Shown in pieces: positions 55,642 through 64,000 of a stretch of 64,000 nt of DNA. Positions within the stretch are counted from its first letter, which is position 1. Each line of letters opens with the position of its first letter. The stretch covers positions 5,270,001 through 5,334,000 of the forward strand of contig JAGTWJ010000001.1 of NCBI GenBank assembly GCA_020064725.1, in the 5' to 3' direction. The notes under the pieces were generated by a model, which did not search any database, had not been told where the DNA came from, and was given only the letters and a program-made list of their open reading frames with translations. Origin of the DNA: Drechslerella dactyloides. Taxonomy: Eukaryota > Ascomycota > Orbiliomycetes > Orbiliales > Orbiliaceae. Both the position numbers and the translations under genes were made by a program.

Positions 55642-56400
55642 TGCGTAGCACTGGGTTGGCTGGAGTACTGCAATTCCGACAAGGACACATACTATGCGAA
55701 TCTCCGGCGGAGAAATGGAAGAGAACAGCCTTATAAGGTCAAATACTGGGCACTTGGGATCGAGATGTATGGTTTATGGTGCATGGACTAGCGTTTCACG
55801 TTGATGTCATATTATCTGGCTGACCTTGTGCATTATATATAATATATAAAGGCAGGTCGGTGCAATGACTAAAGAGGACTATGCAAAGAAAGCTCACCAA
55901 CGGGCCGGAGGTACTGAATTATGATTTCTTCATCTTAGATATCTATGGCAGTCATTCATGATGCTAACAACTCTTCGTATAAGCCCTTGATCTTCTCGAC
56001 CCGAGCATCAAGCTTATTCTATGTGGAGAAACCGGTTACTCTGGTTGGGATGGATATGTGCTTATGAACAGCGGAGAATACGTTGATATGCATTCAATTC
56101 ATATCTACTCTGCTGATATGGAGCACATATATGCATACCGAACGTCGTGGCACCGCTTTCGGCTGAACGGGCTATTGAAATGACAGCATTTTTATCGACC
56201 TGGCTCGTATCAACAACCGTTTCACATACCCTCCAACGAGCGATTCACACATCACGCATAGGCCGCGAATATGCTTCGATGAGTGGAATGTCTGGATGCC
56301 GACTCGGGCCCGGGCGATGAAGGAGCAGAAGAAGCTTACACACTCTCCGATGCCTTGGCTGATAGCAAAGGAACACTCATGGCGGCTCTTATCTCTGGCT
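55642..56400 (+). pseudogene. GH51 alpha-L-arabinofuranosidase, central fragment, decayed
   Basis: The plus strand carries the catalytic core of a family 51 arabinofuranosidase (AbfC-like intracellular/bacterial-type branch): LGWLEYCNSDKDTYYANL, VKYWALGIEMYGLW (acid/base region, normally ALGNE), QVGAMTKEDYAKKAHQ, LLDPSIKLILCGETGYSGW, GEYVDMHSIHIYSAD, APLSAERAIEM, RICFDEWNVW (nucleophile region) and GDEGAEEAYTLSDALA. The first 120 or so and last 130 or so residues of the usual 500 are missing. Frames change at about 56,140, 56,190 and 56,292; at the last, TGGATGCC looks like a one-base loss from TGGGATGCC. The acid/base motif has Asn replaced by Ile. The piece is therefore non-functional. Its truncated 5' end touches the truncated 5' end of the transporter fragment. 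Confidence 0.82.
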
Positions 56401-57212
56401 CAAGCTCTCGGCACCTAGTTAATATTTCAGGACAGGATGGTTGTTTGTATATAAAGATAGTTTTATTATTGGATGGTTGTTCGTATCGTAAGCAGGTGCC
56501 ATCCGCTGACTGCGTAGGACAGCGGGCTGTCTTCGCGAGACGAGATCGTCATATATTATAAGGCTGTATGGACTAATCGGGGACAAATTTTGCGGATTAT
56601 ATGGTTCCAATTATGAGGAATTGGCAGGTAGCTGACGGCTGTCTGGACAGTGTAACATCGATAAACCATCCTCACTAACACCAAACTTCTACTAGAAATG
56701 ATCTCCTTCATCGGTTTTCGCGCTTCCAAGTCACCCGAATGTTAAATGCCTTTGTATTTAAATATTTGTGATAAACCTTGTATATAATGGGATCTGATTT
56801 GTCTCGCAAGTCAGACGCCTTCCGGATCTGATCTGGTTCCAGGAGCTTCTTGACTCTGCTGACTAAGCTAAGCTGAAAGACACCTATTGTTGGATTTTGT
56901 GAGTTTCCCACGTTCAACGTCCGCTCTTGATCGCCACGCAAGCAACTTTGTCAGCAACAAGAACGCGTCAGAGAGGTGGTTACGAATCGCGGTCTGGCAT
57001 GTGCTATAAATTGGAGGGTCGCGTATTATCGGAACTTACATACGCCTTGGAGCTCTATCCTTCGAAGTCCTTCCGCCCGATATCTTGGAGACGACACTGC
57101 AGTGCCGAACAGCAGCCTTGACCTTGCATCGTGAATTAAAGTTCAACACCACAAAACACATTTACATCGCCGGACTCGTTTGGGGCAGCGGTTGTCCCAC
57201 AAATTGTACATC
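56401..57212. other. Intergenic region, promoter side of ECM29
   Basis: No gene seen. The first part presumably derives from the lost 3' end of the arabinofuranosidase gene but no longer reads as protein. The part nearest 57,213 should hold the ECM29 promoter; no clear core element stands out. Confidence 0.4.
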
Positions 57213-60200
57213 ATGGCTGATGAAGCAAAGGAACTCAATCTTCTGAAAAACGTCGAGAACAGGATTGTTTTCGCGCAAAATGATACTGCTCTCCAGGTAA
57301 GTCATTCCCCGAATAGGCTATGTCGATCAACATCATTTTGGCTTAAGGCACCGGGCTCACATGTGATTTACCACTATAGAGCATCCTTAAGACATTCTTA
57401 TGTCCCATGCTTCTGAAGCTTGAATCACCTAATGCGTCTGTTCGCGACAAAACCGTCTCAATATGTCAGCATATCAACACGAGAATCAAGCCGTCAGCCA
57501 TCCAATTGCCGGTGGCTGCCCTGCTTGCACAGTTCCAGACGCCGAACGCCGGCGTCTTGCTAAAGAACTTTGACTTGATGTACATACAACGGGGACTCGA
57601 ACGAGTTTCAGCGGATGTACGTTTTTTTCCCAACGACACGATCATTCTGAGCCAATCTAATTATATGGAAAAATTTAGGAGCTTCAACCCCTGCTACCAG
57701 ATATCTTGCATGCCTTTGACAATATATCAACTAGTCATGCTAGAACAATGTTTCAGATATTAATCAACATTCTGATGCAACTTCCTTCTCCGCCTCCACG
57801 AGGAAGTCCGGCTGCATTTGAGTATCAAGCGGCGCTTGATCTAGAACATCATGAAACTGCCGCCGGTTTCCTGTCCCAGAAATTCGAGGACTTGTTATTA
57901 CTCTCTCTGACGCCCTTTCAATCTGTGCCAGCAAGCTCTACTGGACCAATCACTGGGTTGACATGTCCAGGCCTCTCCGCGGAAAAGTTCGAATTTCTTA
58001 CCCAGGGGAAGAGGGATACGTTTTCGCATTCCCAGCTTGTTAACACCAAACAAAGAGTGCTGGAATTCATGGCCGTAGCTGGATTCTCGGATCGGCACTC
58101 CTATCTCACATTTCTTGTGGCTGCCGGTTCTGACTCTGGATCCCAGCTCGTCAATCTTGGTGAAGACGGTCTGAAAAAGCTGAGCATCGATCTTGATCGT
58201 TTAGAGATAGAAGATACGACAAAGCCGGATGAGAAAGTGATGAGGCGCAATGATGCCGGCATTGTCATTTTACAGAGGCTATACGACCTTTACCTTGGCA
58301 TCCCAGAGCCTCAAACCCCGCCTGTGAAGCCTAGCCTGAAGGTGCGAATTGTCAACATTCTTTTCAAGTCACTCTTGGCTTTGAAGCCAGAAGTTGTCGC
58401 GCCAGAGAAGGTTCAACAAGTTGTCGAGGAGGGTTTAAGCGAGAATCCAGAGTATAACTTCAAATTCAGATCCTCGGTGTTCTCCTTCCTCGTCCACCTC
58501 ACACGATTGGGCGGGGATGACATCATAAAAACGATTGGCTATAGTATCATTGAGAACATCCAAAGATGGATACACGATGATGGATGGCCGAGAAGCACAT
58601 CCGCCAACATCAACCAAGCAAGCCGGCCATTGAGATCTCAGGGCTATGTCACTATTGGCCTTCTGTCACGCCGAGTCCCGGATTTCGTCGTTTTGAACGA
58701 TCTTCAAATCCTCCGATTTTTGCTTTCTGCTGTCCGTGGCGAGACCAAGGATATGCGGTCATCGGCTGAGGAAGCTATCAGCTCTATTTTGCCCGGGCTC
58801 TCTTTAATCAACCAATCCGAGCGCAATAAAGTCAAGGGTCTAGCATATGAGAACCTGTTGGACGATAGCGACACTTCTGGGTGGAGTTCGTATCTCAAAA
58901 TTGCCAATAGAGTATCTGCTTTTGGAGACCCGATCAGGATCTGGATGTGCTTATTAGCATGTGCAACTACAACTATTGCTAGTTCCGAATCATCCCGAGA
59001 TCTTATAGACGAAGGAAAGAAGGCCCTGCACCCATATTGGTTCAGCGTCCTGCATCCTACATCCTCGAATAAAGAGACCGGGCCCTTGGCGAATCTAGAC
59101 CCTGACGCTGATGTCGACAAAATGGACGTGGATTCGGAGCCCATAGAAGAACAACATGTGGATAAGCCAGTGTTCGACTCTCTTCTTCGTTACCTCCTCT
59201 CAGAAAGCTCTCAGACCCCCAAAGCGTTTAAAATAGGGCTAGTCTCGATGAAGTCTATTCATGGAGTTCCTACAATGATCCTACCGGAAATGGCCGCATT
59301 CTTACGGACCGTCCTCTTGACAAACGCTTTGGATCAAGGTCTCGCTCACCAAGACAATGCAGAAGAGACATTGGCCCTTGATGGAGACTGGGACGACAAA
59401 ATCAGCAGCGAGTTAGCTACATCGGACCGGATGCGCTCATTTGTGCGGTCGTATATACGGGACAGCCAGGACGCTTCCCGCTACTTCGAACTGTTACTCA
59501 TGGGACTTTTGCAAGCGCCTAGTGCCTCGGTATATAGCAGCATATTGATAGAGTTCTTCCCAATGCTGTCATGGCCGATCCTACAGCAGCTGCTGCAAAT
59601 CTCAAGCAAGAACAAGTGGGCCGAAATTAGCCGATTGAGCTTGCAAGGAAAACGTACCGAGAGGGAGACTGCATCCTTCTTGATAGGTACTCTTGTGGCA
59701 TTGGATGATTCCAACGATGAAGAATTCGAGAAGGAATGGATCGATCTTCAGATAACTCGCATATCGAACTGGGAGTCAACTACAGCATCCGTAAGTAACA
59801 GGGCCATTTCTCAAGCTACATCTGACGTATGGGAGTTAACGAGAATTGGATCAGGATTCGAGCAAGACACACGGCTCAATACTTGCAATAGCCTACTACT
59901 TCTCTCATTTAAATGTGGAGACCCCTTATCGGACTAATTTTAACCCCACCAGCGACAAACAAGCTCAGATATCCAAAGTCATATCGGCATATATCGACAT
60001 AATCATTGATTCTCGGGATAGCGAATTCCGCGATGCATCTATCCTTGGCCTCACACAGCTATGTTTTTTCAACGTCGTTAAACCGGACCAGACTAAGAAA
60101 GAGACGGAGCTGTTAGAAAAGCTTAAGGGGCTTGGAAAAACCGGGCATGAGAAGGCAGTAATAGCCCTTGGCGCTTTGAGTATCATATATCCTGTTGACG

Positions 60201-63200
60201 ACATGAATACAAACGGGCCCGACCAGAAGAGCCAATATGCAAAGATCAAGGATATCCTCGTCAGCATCCATGATAGCAAAATGCCAGAGCTCGGATTTGC
60301 TACTGGCGAAGCACTATCCGTGTTGGCTGCAGGTTGGGATTCTCACATTCTCGCGAGAAGGATGGATATCGCAGAAGGTCGAGTTGCTGGTGCAGGTCTA
60401 CATGAGAGAAGAGACGGCAAGATTTTGAGTGAACTTGTATCTGAGCTTGTGGAGATGCGGTCGAAAGGCGGGAGCGCTAGCTTCAGAAAGGTAATGACCC
60501 ATACCATGGTTCATAACAGATGCTTTTTACTAATAGAAGACCACAGGCCGCTTGTGTATGGCTTTTAAGTATAGTGGAGTACTGTGGGCATCTTGATCAA
60601 GTCCGAGAGCGATTTGAAGATATCCATGCCACGTTCCAGCTATACCTAACGGATAGAGAGGAATTCGTACAAGAGACTGCCTCTCGTGGTCTTACAAAGG
60701 TGTACGAGCTTGGGGACAAGTCACTCAAAGAGGAGCTTGTTAGGAATCTCGTTGCATCATTTACAGGAACTACAAAAACACTGGCCGGTCAAGTTCAAGC
60801 AGATACTCAACTGTTTGAGCCGGGTGCGTTGCCGACTGGCGATGGTTCAATATCGACATACAAGGACATTCTCTCGCTGGCGTCCGAAGTGGGAGACTCA
60901 AGTCTTGTTTACAAGTTCATGTCACTGGCATCTCATTCCGCTATGTGGTCGAGCCGTGCAGCATTTGGCCGCTTTGGCCTTGGGAGCATCATGTCAGGCT
61001 CTGAGGAAATGCTTGCCGAGAACCCCAAGCTTTATGCGAAGCTATTCAGATATCGCTTCGACCCCAATCCCAATGTGCAGCGGTCGATGAATGATATTTG
61101 GAAGGCTCTGGTAAAGAATCCGAGTGCTACTATCGATAAGTATTTTGATAGTATCATGGAGGACCTTCTGAAAACCATTCTTGATAGAGAATGGAGGACA
61201 AGAGAAGCTAGCTGTGGAGCCATAGCGGACTTGGTACAGGGACGCCAACCATACCAGGTAAGATTGACCTCAGATGGTTTCCTAAGAGCTCTGGTTTGTC
61301 TAACTCAAAATTAGTACGAGAAACATCTTCAAAATATCTGGGCGATGGCTTTCAAAGTACTTGATGATATCAAAGCTTCGGTCCGTGAGGCGGCGATGAA
61401 ACTGTGTCGGACTTTAACAAAGTCTTTGATTCACACCGTTTCTGACGAACATAATACGTCGCCAAAAGAAGCTAAGAAGGCGTTGGACAACATTATGCCG
61501 TTCCTCATGGGTTCCAACGGCTTGGAAAGCCAAGCGGAAGATGCACAAATGCTAGCTCTAAGTAAGATTACATGATAAAAATGATAACCTAGAATCAGAT
61601 ATGTCGCTAATGAATTCGCAGAAACTCTTTTGGGTCTTGTCAAAAAGTGTGGCCGCGTTCTGCGGCCATATGTACCAGATATGGTGGAGCAATTCTTGAA
61701 TCTGTTGAGCTCGCTAGAGCCGCAGGCGATCAATTATCTCCATCTCAACGCCGCGAAATATAATCTTACGGAGGACAAGGCAAGCACACTGTTTCAGAAT
61801 GTGATACGTGGCGATTCTGACAAGACTTCGCATGTAGATCGACGCAGCTCGGCTCTCTAGCGTCCGGGCATCTCCCATGATGTAATTCTAGCTCCCGTGA
61901 TACAATTGAGGAACATATGCTAATTATAACTTAGGGATGCCATTGAGAGATGCTTGGATATTGCCGACGCAGACGTTATGAAAGTGCTGGTTCCGAGACT
62001 CAACAAGGCGATACGAAAAGCTGTTGGGATGCCTTCTAAAGTTGGATTTAGCAGGGTTATCGTCACCCTGGTCATTCGACACAACTTTCTGTTCAAGCCA
62101 TATGCAAATGACACTCTAAGAGTTATGTCGACCGCCCTTGTCGACCGAAACGAGACGGTATCTGCATCATACGCCGCCGCTTGCGGGTATCTCGCTAGAC
62201 TGGCGAGCGACGAGTCGGTTGTGAGGCTCCTGCAATACTCCCAGAAGCTGTACTTTGAACAACAAGGTAATCCTCTGACTGTCGGATTTAATATTCTTCT
62301 CATATGCACCTTGGGGAGCTCAGTGTCTAATTATATGATAGAAGAAAGGCTCCGGATCTTATCAGCGTCGGTGCTTAACGCTATCTCCAAGCAGTAAGAC
62401 ATGTCTAATAAGACTTTCCCGTTTAAGACAGCCAACACTGATACTATGCAATGCAATGCGCTATCGGAACAGCGCGTCGGATCGGTTTCAAGCGCTCGCT
62501 TCCGACATACTTCCTTTTGCGTTTGTGGCCAAGCACGACCCGGAAGCCTCCGTCGCCGAGGAATATTCCAAATGCTGGACCGACAATACCGGAGGGTCCG
62601 GCGCCGTCAAACTGTATCTGCCAGAGATAACGGCCCTTGCTGGCGCCCATCTCGATTCGGCGCGATGGACGATCAAGCAAACTGCGGCGCTCTCAATCGC
62701 GGACCTCTGCGTTGTGCTTGGTAGGACATCCCTGTCCCGTGAGGATGGCTGCCACATGTTACGTTCCACAACTGACGGATTCTAGGCCCAGATTTGACTG
62801 GTGAGCAGCTAGACGTTGTGTATCCCCTCGCGGTCCGCAGCGTGGCGGGAAAGAGCTACCCATCCAAAGCCAAGGTTCTTGAGGGATTCGCCGCTCTTTG
62901 CACTTCGCCCAAGTTCGGAGACACCCAAAAATTAAAAGAGGTTTCAAAGGTAGCTCGGATATATCTCTACAATATCCTTAAGCCTCTAAAACAAAATTAA
63001 CACGCATTTAGATCTTGCTCCGTGAAGCTAATCGTAACAATAATAACTATCGTCCTCCTGCATTTGACAGCTTGGCGAAATTTCTGAACGCTCGCCCTGA
63101 GACAAATTTGTACGACGAAGTGGTGGAAATTGTAGGAAACGTGCTTGACGCGGGTGCAATTACCGATGAAGACGACATGGACACAGACAGCCACGGAAAA

Positions 63201-63870
63201 GCCTCAGAGAGGTTGTGAGTGGAGAAATTATCCGAAACCTTCCAAGACGCTACATAATGTGCAGCAGCTGAAGCTAATAACCCCACTCTCGATTTCAGGT
63301 GGCAAATCACACTCACCAGTAGTTTTCAGCTTCTTGGAGCTAGCCTCCACACAGGATATCCGAATTCAGGTAAGTTCTGGCTTGTAAACGCCATTCTTCC
63401 TTCAGCTCGTCCGCCGGTTCCTGCGTGGAAGAAAAGAAGAAAAAAAGGGAGGAAGATACAGAGTAAATTCCATTGTCTGTTTACTGACACCGGATTTTCT
63501 TGCGGTGCCAGTCTCGCAGGTGGAAAAACTTCTCGGATTGGTTCAGAAACAATTACTGCCTAACTATGGCCGGGATGTGAAGAATGCAAACATCGAACTT
63601 GTCGACAAAATTTTATGTCGCCTGCAGGACAACGGGCCATCCTCGCCTGTTGACCCGAAGACATGGAACAAATTACTCGTGCAGCTCTGGACTAATCTCG
63701 ACCTGGTCTCGAGGGGGGCAAGCTCGGATAATGAAAAAATTCGACAGGCACTAAAAGCCGCCACAGAAAAACTGAGCGGGCTGATGGAAAGGGTGCACGC
63801 CGATGTGGAGGGTATATCTGATTTGGTGGATGCCCGGGATAAGGTCAACCAATTCCTTGGGCAGAAATAG
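57213..63870 (+). CDS. ecm29: Proteasome adaptor and quality-control protein ECM29
   Basis: HEAT-repeat protein that binds the 26S proteasome, tethers core and regulatory particles and restrains faulty proteasomes. Fifteen exons join in phase to 1,885 residues, the family's usual size: 57213-57296, 57380-57616, 57679-59790, 59855-60490, 60547-61257, 61315-61561, 61622-61779, 61838-61881, 61935-62266, 62342-62393, 62473-62720, 62786-62949, 63012-63214, 63299-63369, 63512-63870. Family landmarks include KTFLCPMLLKLESPNASVR and SICQHINTRIKPSAIQLPVAAL at the N-terminus, AACVWLLSIVEYCG, WAMAFKVLDDIKASVREAAM, KHASDRFQALASDILPF, and TGGSGAVKLYL in the C-terminal repeats. No stop or frameshift remains after splicing. 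Introns are 53-142 nt; intron 7 (61780-61837) is GC-AG (AAG|GCAAGC, CTGAC branch, TGTAG). Most introns sit in the last 40 percent of the gene. It lies just downstream of the pseudogene pair but is unaffected. Confidence 0.95.
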
Positions 63871-64000
63871 AGGCATCGGGTAGCACATGCAACGATTGGC
63901 TCACTGAACCTGCGTTAGCGAGCGTCCCATCCACCGTTTCACATAGAAAAAGGTGCTGCCAACACGCCATCATGAGCAATAATAATATTTTCCAGAATAG
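63871..64000. other. 3' flank of ECM29
   Basis: The last 130 bases hold the start of the ECM29 3' UTR, with an AATAATAATATTTT stretch near the edge that could serve polyadenylation. No other gene is visible before the window ends. Confidence 0.4.

Noticed and set aside
61738..61881. Apparent frameshift and stop in ECM29 suggesting a pseudogene
   Set aside because: The GC-AG intron 61780-61837 plus the next GT-AG intron restores family sequence through IDAARLSSVRASPMM into DAIERC.
1..64000. CRISPR arrays, bacterial operons, prophage or rRNA genes
   Set aside because: No regularly spaced repeats, no Shine-Dalgarno-type gene packing and no rRNA core sequences; all real genes are eukaryotic with spliceosomal introns or fungal promoters.

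Overview
The window looks like nuclear DNA of a filamentous ascomycete (Pezizomycotina). Introns are short (mostly 53-190 nt), GT-AG with CTAAC/CTGAC-type branch sites. The gene set fits too: a KipA/Kip2-type kinesin-7, a Kin28/CDK7 kinase, the mitoribosomal protein mS41, a YTH protein that also carries an RRM, a three-finger C2H2 regulator, a zinc alcohol dehydrogenase and the proteasome adaptor ECM29. Gene density is low: eight well-supported genes in 64 kb, with gene-free blocks of 5-8 kb. The species cannot be named from the sequence.

Layout. 1-6.5 kb: gene-free DNA, then a pyrimidine-rich leader. 6.5-9.7 kb: kinesin-7, followed in the same frame, after a single TGA, by about 100 codons ending in a membrane anchor. 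11.2-13.45 kb: kin28 (minus) and mS41 (plus), head to head. 13.5-21.8 kb: mostly empty, with two coding-like fragments and microsatellites. 21.8-24.0 kb: YTH/RRM m6A-reader type protein (minus). 29.7-35.2 kb: a very long Q/P-rich coiled-coil protein I do not recognise (plus). 40.3-42.07 kb: C2H2 transcription factor (minus) behind a 739-nt AUG-free leader; a second AUG-free tract on the same strand lies at 45.4-46.2 kb. 51.3-53.1 kb: intact seven-exon zinc alcohol dehydrogenase (minus). 54.9-56.4 kb: two decayed, 5'-truncated genes touching back to back, an MFS sugar transporter (minus) and a GH51 alpha-L-arabinofuranosidase (plus). 57.2-63.9 kb: ECM29, 15 exons (plus).

The housekeeping genes serve microtubule transport, transcription initiation by TFIIH, mitochondrial translation, RNA reading and proteasome quality control; nothing ties them into one pathway. 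The only functional grouping is the 51-56 kb block, which reads as the remains of an arabinose-polymer utilisation locus. There the transporter and glycosidase have lost their facing 5' ends while the neighbouring dehydrogenase is intact.

The most unusual signals are the kinesin stop codon followed by an in-frame tail-anchored extension, the back-to-back pseudogene junction near 55,640, two inferred GC-AG introns (ECM29 and kin28), stop-free in-frame introns that allow isoforms in mS41 and the Q-rich gene, and the strand-specific AUG-free tracts upstream of the C2H2 gene. Exon structures were worked out by hand from splice signals, reading phase and family resemblance. No database search was run.
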